A stretch of DNA of 21,470 nucleotides. It comes from 2-12-FULL-65-11 sp049679965. GTDB taxonomy: Bacteria; Acidobacteriota; Vicinamibacteria; Vicinamibacterales; CAVVIG01. Positions 15,976 to 21,470 of the stretch are shown piece after piece (positions within the stretch are counted from its first letter, which is position 1; every line of letters begins with the position of its first letter). The notes below the pieces were generated by a model, which saw only the letters and a list, made by a program, of their open reading frames with translations, was not told where the DNA came from and did not search any database. Both the position numbers and the translations under genes were made by a program. Location of the stretch: assembly GCA_049679965.1 (NCBI GenBank), contig JBAUGX010000226.1, positions 1-21,470 on the forward strand, written 5' to 3'.

Positions 15976-16485
15976 ATGGGCGTGATGAACGAACACTACG
16001 CAGCGGTCTTGGCGGACCTACGTACTCGGAAACAGGGCTTGGAGTCGGAACTCGCAGTGCTTGAGGCTGGCATCCAGTCGATATTGAAGGTTATGGGGCA
16101 CGGCGAAAGTGTAAGCGAAAACGCCAATCCAGTCCCGGCTGGCATCAAGGCGAAGGCCGCACTCTCTCCGTCTCGGTTTGCCAACATCAGCGTGCGATGG
16201 GGCGTCCTTTGGCATCTAGCCGAAGATGCGACTGGATCTGAGAAGACGGGAGAGATCGCAGAGAACCTCAAGGCGGGAGGCTACAAGACCGACGCGGCCA
16301 ACTTCAGCAACATGGTGTCCGGCGTCCTGAGTCTCATGAAGAGTAAGCAGGAAGTCGCCCCGAGTGAGGATGGTGGCTATGTGATCACCGATGAGGGGCG
16401 CCGCACCTGGCAGTTGATTCGCCAAGGGGCAAAGTTCAGAGAAGCTACCCACGCCAACGGGCCTTCGCTGCTTTCCGTGCAATAG
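15976..16485 (+). CDS. Winged-helix-like protein with N-terminal coiled coil (transposon passenger)
   Basis: 169 residues from ATG 15976, preceded by GGGGGAGAAG; the frame is open further upstream to 15859, but that part crosses a terminator-like hairpin. Residues about 5-40 form a short coiled coil (YAAVLADLRTRKQGLESELA). Residues about 70-150 resemble a winged-helix fold (VRWGVLWHLAED, TGEIAENLKAGGY, FSNMVSGVLSLMKSKQEV, GGYVITDEGRRTW). It may be a DNA-binding regulator of the element or of passenger genes. It converges on, and overlaps by 41 bases, the small basic gene. No named family is recognised. Confidence 0.7.
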   Translation: MGVMNEHYAAVLADLRTRKQGLESELAVLEAGIQSILKVMGHGESVSENANPVPAGIKAKAALSPSRFANISVRWGVLWHLAEDATGSEKTGEIAENLKAGGYKTDAANFSNMVSGVLSLMKSKQEVAPSEDGGYVITDEGRRTWQLIRQGAKFREATHANGPSLLSVQ

Positions 16486-16672
16486 CAACACGGCGGGCAG
16501 GCGTGAGGGCGCTAGCCCTCGCCCTGCCACCTGTTTGTCCGCCCTTGCGCCCGCGTGTAATTGCTTTCGGATCTTTCCCAGCATCGGGATCTGATTCGGT
16601 CGCGACTCGTGTCGTCAGATCTACAATCATCTTCGCGAGCTGGTTCGGATCGCGTGGTCGCTTCGGCTTCAT
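16445..16672 (-). CDS. Small basic RGRKGG-motif protein (transposon passenger)
   Basis: 75 residues from the ATG at 16672; the frame continues past the transposon end to 16831, but that part crosses the terminal repeat and is unlikely to be native. The C-terminal half, ITRGRKGGQTGGRARASALT followed by PARRVAIARKAAKARW, is a recurrent small Lys/Arg/Gly/Ala module seen in many bacterial accessory regions, reminiscent of nucleic-acid-binding tails. Residues 1-40 are acidic/basic mixed helix. No ribosome site precedes the ATG. A promoter with its -35 box in the terminal repeat points straight at it, suggesting a leaderless mRNA. It overlaps convergently with the winged-helix-like gene. Function unknown. 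Confidence 0.68.
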   Translation of the reverse strand: MKPKRPRDPNQLAKMIVDLTTRVATESDPDAGKDPKAITRGRKGGQTGGRARASALTPARRVAIARKAAKARWRG

Positions 16673-16678
16673 GGGGTC

Positions 16679-16707
16679 AGTATCCGCCCTCGGCGACCAC
16701 CCGTCAA
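16679..16707 (-). promoter_or_regulatory. Promoter with -35 box inside the terminal repeat
   Basis: On the minus strand, TTGACG (16707-16702) and GATACT (16684-16679) are spaced exactly 17 bases, 6 bases before the ATG at 16672. The -35 lies inside the inverted repeat. IS1 also has a promoter partly embedded in its left end, so the arrangement is plausible. Not measured. Confidence 0.5.
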
Positions 16708-16721
16708 ACTGAGACAGTGCC
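16697..16721 (-). repeat. Right terminal inverted repeat
   Basis: On the minus strand it reads GGCACTGTCTCAG from the outside in, with a single difference from the left copy (G for A near the inner end). Confidence 0.85.
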
Positions 16722-16729
16722 ACCGCAGT
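16722..16729 (+). repeat. Target-site duplication, right copy
   Basis: ACCGCAGT, identical and in the same orientation as 13738-13745, directly outside the right terminal repeat. Confidence 0.85.
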
Positions 16730-16759
16730 TGGCGAAATCCGATGCGCGCCCCTGTCGTG

Positions 16760-16781
16760 GCTCGATTGACGCTCGATTGAC
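16760..16781 (+). repeat. Tandem 11-bp duplication
   Basis: GCTCGATTGAC occurs twice with no gap (16760-16770, 16771-16781) in the 190-base stretch between the transposon and the hydrolase-like gene. No other feature is evident in that stretch except the dyad at 16884-16910. Confidence 0.7.
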
Positions 16782-16883
16782 GGGCGTCGTCTGATGGCAC
16801 ACGACCGGCCTGTGGGTCGGCGTGGCCCCACCCTCGATCGCGTAGTTGAGCGATCCAGCCGGCCAGTGATCCGTCGCTTTCTC

Positions 16884-16910
16884 CTACAAACAGAGAACTT
16901 TGTGTTGTAG
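16884..16910 (+). promoter_or_regulatory. CTACAA/TTGTAG dyad upstream of hydrolase-like gene
   Basis: CTACAA (16884-16889) and TTGTAG (16905-16910) are perfect inverted arms with a 15-base spacer, ending 9 bases before the ATG. TACA/TGTA half-sites recall BlaI/MecI-type operators, but no such regulator lies in the window. The assignment is tentative. Confidence 0.35.
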
Positions 16911-16919
16911 AGTTAGCCC

Positions 16920-17942
16920 ATGACATCCTCTGTGACGAACCCCGTGAAAGCATTCGCCCTCATCGCCCTCGGCCTGGCCATTGCCGCGATGGGCACGTAC
17001 GTCGCCCACGCCGACGACAAGCCCGGCGCGGCGGTCGTCGGATTCCTGCTGATGCTTGCCGCGGTCCTGTTCGGCGTGAGGACCGCACGGAACCGGCTGC
17101 CGACCTGGGCCAGGCGCACCGCAGTCTGGGTCGGCGTTCCCATTGCCGCGTGTGCCGCATTTCTTATCCATGCGGCGACCATAGCCGCGCCTCTCTTCGC
17201 ACAACCGCCGGATGTACCGTCGGTCAGCGAGTCGGCGCCCTCGCCACAATGGGCGGCAGCGGTCGATCGCGCGCGGCCGATGGTTCGCGCGGCCATCGTG
17301 GAGCAGAACCTGCCAGGAGTCTCGATCGCGGTCGGCATGGGCGCGGACATCGTCTGGGCCGAAGGGTTCGGATGGAGGGACGTCGTCACGCACACGCTCG
17401 TCACACCGGCTACTCGATTCAACATCGGCACCGCGGCACCTGTGGTCGCCCCCGCGGTCGCGTCCCTCGGCATGACGCACACGGGCACTGATTCGGCGGC
17501 CGAGTGGAGCCCGGATCATGTTGGGGAGCCGGAAGAGGACTTCCCAGGCTTCACGGCCGTCCACAACATCATTCTCAGGCCGATTGGTGTGAGCGCCCCC
17601 CGACAGCCATTGCCGGGCGATCGCGCGACCTTCTACGTGCCGACAACATTCTGGCGAGGCTTCACCACAGATCCCCGCAGTGGACGACGACCAATGTACA
17701 TGCGCGACCTGGCGTGCTGCGCCGGTGGGATGGCGTTCTACTCCACGCCGTCCGATCTCGTCCGCTTCGCCCTGGCGACGAAAGCAGACAGCGTCAACGG
17801 CGAGCTCGCAGGCGGAAGCGTGATGTCGCTGATGACGCGCCGCGACAACGGGATCGCCGTTGCCGTGGCGTCGAACATCGCGCACGCCAACACGGCCGCT
17901 CTCGCGCTGAAAGTGGCTGACGTGTTCGCCGAACAGAAATAG
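16920..17942 (+). CDS. Degenerate beta-lactamase-like serine hydrolase, membrane-anchored
   Basis: 340 residues. Three hydrophobic segments (about 8-30, 37-55, 70-95) precede a class C beta-lactamase/serine-hydrolase domain recognised by LPGVSIAVGMGADIVWAEGF, ATRFNIGTA, FPGFTAVHNIILRPIGV and ACCAGGMAFYSTPSDLVRF. After FNIGTA, family members continue with the SxxK nucleophile segment and about 60-100 residues of helices; here the chain goes directly to APVVAPAVASLGMTHTG, so Ser and Lys are missing. The H/KxG-containing strand region expected before NGIAVAVASN is also absent. The frame is kept throughout. It is therefore probably a non-catalytic pseudo-enzyme or a decaying gene with in-frame deletions, rather than an active peptidase or esterase. 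The ribosome site is weak. Upstream lies a CTACAA/TTGTAG dyad. Confidence 0.7.
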   Translation: MTSSVTNPVKAFALIALGLAIAAMGTYVAHADDKPGAAVVGFLLMLAAVLFGVRTARNRLPTWARRTAVWVGVPIAACAAFLIHAATIAAPLFAQPPDVPSVSESAPSPQWAAAVDRARPMVRAAIVEQNLPGVSIAVGMGADIVWAEGFGWRDVVTHTLVTPATRFNIGTAAPVVAPAVASLGMTHTGTDSAAEWSPDHVGEPEEDFPGFTAVHNIILRPIGVSAPRQPLPGDRATFYVPTTFWRGFTTDPRSGRRPMYMRDLACCAGGMAFYSTPSDLVRFALATKADSVNGELAGGSVMSLMTRRDNGIAVAVASNIAHANTAALALKVADVFAEQK

Positions 17943-17989
17943 ACCGCCGCACCGCGAGACTGCACGGCCGCCCGCCGCCGCCGGATTCG

Positions 17990-18028
17990 GAACGCGGCGT
18001 CCTCGACCTCAAGTCGATGGTCGTTGTC
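17990..18028 (+). repeat. Direct repeat copy 2 (intergenic)
   Basis: This 39-base stretch encodes ERGVLDLKSMVVV in one frame and matches the dehydrogenase 3' region (13490-13528) at 35 of 39 positions. It falls in the 139-base gap between the hydrolase-like gene and the methyltransferase stop. It may be a remnant of a second dehydrogenase copy. Confidence 0.65.
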
Positions 18029-18081
18029 TGCGAGACTTGGGTTGCGGTCGCCATCCAGGGCCTGGCGGTGGGGCAGCTCTG

Positions 18082-19650
18082 TTATCGCAGCAGCCCCCAC
18101 GAGCCGAGGAATCCTAGATCGTATGCGAGTCGCGACGCTACCCACTGCTCGGGAGTCGTCGATTCCGGCAGCTCGGCCACCGCACGCAATACTTCACTCT
18201 CCCTTGAGGACTCAGGGGGCTGCAGCTTCGCGACCACGGCCGCCACGATCTCGGCGGGGGTATGCGCACCGGTCAGGTGCTCCACGATCAGCCGATCGAT
18301 GCTCGCGAGCGACACGCGCTGATGCGTCGGCGTCGTCATCAGCGAGCGTCGTTCGGCTTCCCACCGCGTCAGGGCAGCGACCGCCGGTCGTTCGCTCGAG
18401 GCCTGAGACAGCGGCAGATCTCGGAGTCGCAGGTTCACCTGTCCCATGGCGTTGAGCGACAGGAGCTGCGCCTGCAGATCCGCGACGGCGTCATCCGGCA
18501 CGTCGAGGCCGCTCGCACGCACACGCTCGATCGACTGTGCGACGAGCTGACGCCAACCGAGCCCGCGCGGCCAGATGGCCGCGAGGGTCGCCAGTGTCGC
18601 CTTGCCCAACGGGTCGCCCAACGCGATGGCGACGTCGGGCTCGAGCAGCCCGTCGAACGTTTCGTCCACGCCTGGCGTAAGCTGAACAGCCTCCGATCGA
18701 GGCCGCACCGCGGCTGCGACGCTGATGCGATCGAACGGGAGGTCTCCCGACGCCGAAGCGCTCGGCGCTGTGTGGCGGCAGAAGAGCGACGACCGATGCT
18801 GGCGATACCACAGGACGTCGATCAGCTCCTCCATCATGATCGGATCGCTCGTCAGCGTCCGGGCCGCTTCGCGCAGGGCCGGAGGGACCCGATAGTCGGG
18901 CTGCGTGAAAGGCGCCTCGGTCAGGTACCGGAAGCCGAAGCCGGTCGCCAGCGAGGCGAGCTCCCGAAACCAGTACGCGCGATTGTGGTCGGCGAGGTAG
19001 TCGTGCACCACGCTCGATTCCTCGGCCGCTTCGGCATAGGCGAGCTCGCGACTGAGAAGCTGTGCGTACGGATGCGGGACGTTCTCGACCTCCTTTCGAA
19101 GCGCGGCCGCACGCCGCCGGGCCTCGTCAGCCATCTGGCGCAGTGATTCGCCAGACCCTCTCGGGCCCACCATCGAACTGCGCACCACGCCCCGAATCAG
19201 CCATCCGGGATGTGTGTTGTAACTGAGGTAGAGCAGGCCATCGTCTGCGAGATGTTCGCGGCAGAAGTCGAGGATGCCGTCACGAACGATGTCGGACACC
19301 CAGGAGATCACGCCGTGGGCGACGATGTAGTCGAACCGGCCGAGCGTGGGTCCGAGCTCGCAGATATCGTCCGCGTGGAGCGTGATGTTGTGCAGCGTAA
19401 GGCGCTCGACCGATCGGCGCGCGTCTGCGATCTGCACCGCCGAGGCGTCGACGCCCACGAATTCGCAATCTGGACGGAAGAACGCCAGGGGCAGGAGATT
19501 GGCTCCGTCGCCGCAGCCGATCTCGAGAAAGCGCGCGCCCTCGAAGGCCGGGCAGGGCCCGCCGTGCAGGAGCGACGCCATGGCGAGCTGCTCGGGCGCC
19601 GTGCACGGAATGGGCCGGCACGCATAGGGCACTTCGTCGTAGGCCGTCAC
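18082..19650 (-). CDS. SAM-dependent methyltransferase with methyltransferase regulatory domain
   Basis: 522 residues from the GTG at 19650. The open frame runs back to 20022 but the extension crosses other genes, and family members characteristically start TAYDEVPY as here. Class I methyltransferase fold: motif I LEIGCGDGANLLPLA (about 42-56), acidic motif II VGVDAS (about 65-70), DYIVAHGVISWV (about 104-115), LYLSYNTHPGW. The segment VVHDYLADHNRAYWFRELAS through MMEELIDVLWYRQHR (about 225-305) fits the methyltransferase regulatory domain (PF10119 type). The last 190 residues are helical with no clear catalytic motif. The methyl acceptor is not predictable. TATAGT lies 6 bases before the GTG, suggesting a leaderless mRNA. 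It is divergent from the small coiled-coil gene. Confidence 0.88.
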   Translation of the reverse strand: MTAYDEVPYACRPIPCTAPEQLAMASLLHGGPCPAFEGARFLEIGCGDGANLLPLAFFRPDCEFVGVDASAVQIADARRSVERLTLHNITLHADDICELGPTLGRFDYIVAHGVISWVSDIVRDGILDFCREHLADDGLLYLSYNTHPGWLIRGVVRSSMVGPRGSGESLRQMADEARRRAAALRKEVENVPHPYAQLLSRELAYAEAAEESSVVHDYLADHNRAYWFRELASLATGFGFRYLTEAPFTQPDYRVPPALREAARTLTSDPIMMEELIDVLWYRQHRSSLFCRHTAPSASASGDLPFDRISVAAAVRPRSEAVQLTPGVDETFDGLLEPDVAIALGDPLGKATLATLAAIWPRGLGWRQLVAQSIERVRASGLDVPDDAVADLQAQLLSLNAMGQVNLRLRDLPLSQASSERPAVAALTRWEAERRSLMTTPTHQRVSLASIDRLIVEHLTGAHTPAEIVAAVVAKLQPPESSRESEVLRAVAELPESTTPEQWVASRLAYDLGFLGSWGLLR

Positions 19651-19701
19651 GGAGCAACTATATAGGCGCCTTGTCACCTCGTAACATCCGGGAACTCGCA
19701 C
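19651..19701. promoter_or_regulatory. Divergent promoter region
   Basis: These 51 bases separate two divergent genes. TATATA (19659-19664) is self-complementary and could act as a -10 for both directions. On the minus strand, TATAGT (19662-19657) puts the predicted start almost at the methyltransferase GTG. GGCGCC (19665-19670) is a further palindrome. The -35 matches are poor on both strands. Confidence 0.4.
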
Positions 19702-19974
19702 ATGGGAAGTAAGATTGATGCACCTATGACAGACGAAAATCTGAAAGCCGAGCTCGAGCGGCTCAAGGCGGAGAACGAGCGACTCAAGAGCCAGCGCGGG
19801 CGTGGCGTGAGCCTGAAGGTCAGCGAGAAGGGCGGCGTGTCGGTGTACGGCCTCGGCCGGTTTCCGGTGACGCTCTACAAAGAGCAGTGGACGAGGCTGC
19901 TCGCGATGGCCGACGAGATCCGGGCCTTCATGAAGGAGCACGACTCGCAACTGAAGACGAAGACGGAAGGGTAG
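19702..19974 (+). CDS. Small conserved coiled-coil protein of unknown function
   Basis: 90 residues from ATG 19702 (CGGGAA upstream) or 82 from ATG 19726 (MTDENLKAELERLKAENERL), the more usual N-terminus for this kind of protein. Residues about 10-32 are a leucine-heptad coiled coil. The second half, SLKVSEKGGVSVYGLGRFPV then TLYKEQWTRLLAMADEIRAF, is a pattern I recall from many unrelated high-GC bacteria, always as a stand-alone hypothetical protein. It is soluble, with no signal or membrane segment. Its 3' end overlaps the convergent M23 gene by 47 bases. Role unknown. Confidence 0.8.
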   Translation: MGSKIDAPMTDENLKAELERLKAENERLKSQRGRGVSLKVSEKGGVSVYGLGRFPVTLYKEQWTRLLAMADEIRAFMKEHDSQLKTKTEG

Positions 19975-21217
19975 GGGCGGTCCCGCCGAGCGCCGCAAGC
20001 GCCCGATCGCGAACGGCGGCAAACGCCTCCATTTGATCGGCAGGCACCGGCGCCGCCGACGGTGTGTCGCGCACCGCGGTCAGCGGATTGACGAACACGC
20101 CATTCTTCTTGACGCGGTAATCGAGATGCGGGCCGGTGACGAGTCCGGTGGCGCCCACGCGGCCAATCTGGTCGCCCTGCTGCACGCGCGTACCGGCGCG
20201 AACATCGATCGCCGAGAGGTGCAGATACTCGGTTTCAAACCCGTTGGCATGGCGCAGGCGCACGATCCGGCCGGACGCGCCGGCCGCTCCGGCCTCGAGG
20301 ACCATGCCGTCGGCCACCGCGATGACGGGCGCGCCGACCGGCGCCCGATAGTCGACGCCGAGGTGGGCGCGCGCTTCACCGAGAACCGGATGAAGACGGC
20401 TGCGTGAGAATCGGGATGTGACGGTCGGCTGGAACTTGAGCGGCGAGCGCAAGAGAAACCGCCGGACCGAGACGCCGCGCTCGTCGAAATACGACGGGCT
20501 TCTGCCATCGGCACCCTCGGGCGTGAAGCGCACCGCAATCAAGCGGCGACCGTCGTTCCGAAACTCCGCCGCAAGGATCGGCCCGTAGCCGGCAAAGGCG
20601 CGATCGTCCTCGCGCACCTTCTTCTCGACGAGCACGCTGAATCGATCGAGCGGCTGCACGTCGTTGTTGAAATCGATCTGGCCGCTCAGGATGTCGGCCA
20701 GCGCCAGGGCCAGGTCGGCCGTCTCGCCGGCAGAATCCATCGCGCCAAAAAGCGACGGGATCTCGCGGGTGATGGATCCCCGCACGACCTCCTCCGTGCT
20801 GGTCTTGGGAATGGGCAGCACCTCTGCGACGAGCGCCGCATCGCCGTTCGGACGGCTCACGCGCAGGAACCGGTCGTCGTCTATTTCATACTCGAATCGT
20901 TTCAAGACGCCACTGGCCCACTGCTCGATACGGTACGGTTGCCGGGTCCGCAGCTTCCGGACGTCGAACACCGCCTGCGCGCGCTCGAGCAACTGGACTG
21001 CGTCTGAATCGGCGACGCGCCCGGCCCTCAGCAGTGTCCCGAGGGTGGCCCCGGCCGCGATGCGCGCCGAGACGACGTCAATCGTGCCCGCGAGCTCGAT
21101 GTCTCCGAGCGCGATGGGTGCCTGGGCACTCTTGCCTGTTCCCGTGCACCCGGCGGCGGCGAGCGCGATGATCAGGATCGATCGGCGCATGAGGTAACTA
21201 TCGGATGCAAGGGTCAT
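19928..21217 (-). CDS. M23-family peptidoglycan endopeptidase, lipoprotein
   Basis: 429 residues from ATG 21217, chosen because GAAGGG precedes it and ATGA overlaps the upstream gene's stop; the ATG at 21190 (MRRSILII) is possible but lacks a ribosome site. The signal sequence RRSILIIALAAAGC has a lipobox with Cys24, so it is membrane-anchored. Residues about 40-190 form an OapA/Csd3-like N-terminal region (GTLLRAGRVADSDAVQLLER). The LytM domain at about 265-380 carries HLGVD (His285, Asp289), YLHLS (His333) and TGPHLDYRV (His364), NGVFVNPL. The second His of the usual HxH motif, a zinc ligand, is Asp366. Predicted role: cutting peptide cross-links in peptidoglycan at the envelope. The Asp substitution may still bind metal, so activity is likely but not certain. 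Confidence 0.88.
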   Translation of the reverse strand: MTLASDSYLMRRSILIIALAAAGCTGTGKSAQAPIALGDIELAGTIDVVSARIAAGATLGTLLRAGRVADSDAVQLLERAQAVFDVRKLRTRQPYRIEQWASGVLKRFEYEIDDDRFLRVSRPNGDAALVAEVLPIPKTSTEEVVRGSITREIPSLFGAMDSAGETADLALALADILSGQIDFNNDVQPLDRFSVLVEKKVREDDRAFAGYGPILAAEFRNDGRRLIAVRFTPEGADGRSPSYFDERGVSVRRFLLRSPLKFQPTVTSRFSRSRLHPVLGEARAHLGVDYRAPVGAPVIAVADGMVLEAGAAGASGRIVRLRHANGFETEYLHLSAIDVRAGTRVQQGDQIGRVGATGLVTGPHLDYRVKKNGVFVNPLTAVRDTPSAAPVPADQMEAFAAVRDRALAALGGTAPTLPSSSSVASRAPS

Positions 21218-21470
21218 TTCCCTTCTGAGGCCGGCTCGGCCGACATCGTCATCTCGGCGGCCACTCGCGTCGAGCCTGCTTTCTTGCGCTTGGCTGGTGC
21301 CGGTTCCGCGGAGGTGACCCGGGCAGCGTCGACAACCACCGAGCTGGTGAGCGCCGCTCGAATCGACGTCGACCTGGCCGTCGCGAGGGCGGTGAGGTCG
21401 GCTGGGCTGACCGATTGTGCGTCGAGCAGCCGCGCTCGCAACGACTCGTAGAAGCCGGCCGCGTCGAACG
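21214..21470 (-). CDS. C-terminal end of an unidentified protein, 5' end outside window
   Basis: The minus-strand frame stays open to the window edge; the first in-window start-like codon (TTG at 21441) is probably internal. The visible part is about 85 residues: FYESLRARLLDAQSVSPADL, LATARSTSIRAALTSS, VVVDAARV, then a disordered Ala/Glu/Lys tail. The helix-strand pattern (LA.AR...IR..L...V...RV) resembles the ends of AsmA/DUF748-type envelope proteins, but the match is weak. Its TGA overlaps the M23 start as ATGA, so the two genes are co-translated and probably work in the same envelope process. Confidence 0.6.
   Translation of the reverse strand, partial: FDAAGFYESLRARLLDAQSVSPADLTALATARSTSIRAALTSSVVVDAARVTSAEPAPAKRKKAGSTRVAAEMTMSAEPASEGK

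Larger units (their letters stand above)
13746..16721. mobile_element. IS1-family transposon with passenger genes (2976 bp)
   Basis: Both ends are defined by 25-bp inverted repeats (13746-13770 and 16697-16721, one mismatch) beginning GGCACTG, which fits the GGnnnTG tip of IS1-family elements, and by an exact 8-bp direct duplication outside. The only transposase inside is IS1-like. Content from left to right: a membrane protein, an XRE regulator and the transposase on the minus strand; a 309-base structured non-coding stretch; a winged-helix-like protein on the plus strand; and a small basic protein on the minus strand. The base composition is plainly less GC-rich than the flanks. Typical IS1-family elements are about 0.7-1.2 kb with only transposase genes, so this is an enlarged cargo-bearing form. 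Perfect duplications and intact open frames suggest recent insertion. Family assignment is from motifs, not from a database. Confidence 0.85.

Noticed and set aside
16673..16831. Upstream extension of the small basic protein across the transposon end
   Set aside because: It would read through the terminal repeat into flanking DNA; the internal ATG at 16672 with a matching promoter is a better start.
19651..20022. N-terminal extension of the methyltransferase frame
   Set aside because: It lies opposite the small coiled-coil gene and beyond the family's typical TAYDEVPY start; the sequence is Arg/Leu-rich without motifs.

Overview
The window comes from a high-GC Gram-negative bacterium. An outer-membrane barrel protein, a diderm-type OmpA system, a lipoprotein M23 peptidase, an AgmX/PglI-type tail domain and GGRG-rich secreted enzymes together suggest an Acidobacteriota (Vicinamibacteria-like) or related soil lineage. 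This is inference from gene style; there is no rRNA or other taxonomic marker. No tRNA, rRNA or CRISPR array was seen.

Left region (1-13643), all on the + strand. The window opens inside a Gly/Pro-rich protein with an AgmX/PglI (TonB-like) C-terminal domain. The next intergenic stretch holds a clear cyclic-di-GMP-I (GEMM-I) riboswitch at about 843-945. It stands directly upstream of a two-gene unit of very large surface proteins: a secreted protein of about 1650 residues (choice-of-anchor-K-like head, DUF11 repeats, SdrD-B-like domains, degenerate OmpA-like tail), and an outer-membrane protein of about 1685 residues with three tandem N-terminal OmpA-like domains and a long C-terminal beta-barrel. 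The reading frames abut, so the pair looks like a c-di-GMP-controlled adhesin or filament with its outer-membrane partner. A secreted HEAT-like protein and a Tat-signal zinc alcohol-dehydrogenase-like protein follow, ending at a strong UUCG hairpin.

Middle region (13746-16721). This is a visibly less GC-rich 2976-bp mobile element with complete ends: 25-bp terminal inverted repeats (one mismatch) starting GGCACTG, and an 8-bp direct target duplication ACCGCAGT. Its only transposase is IS1-like. It also carries an XRE regulator overlapping the transposase stop, a membrane protein, a winged-helix-like protein, a small basic RGRKGG protein whose -35 box lies inside the inverted repeat, and a structured non-coding stretch. 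It inserted into one arm of a 10-bp inverted repeat.

Right region (16722-21470). A beta-lactamase-like serine hydrolase has lost its SxxK region (apparent in-frame decay). On the minus strand lies a SAM methyltransferase with a regulatory domain, apparently leaderless; divergent to it is a small conserved coiled-coil protein. A minus-strand M23 lipoprotein peptidase, translationally coupled to an upstream gene cut by the window end, completes the region.

All functions are read from motifs and remembered family patterns; no database search was run.
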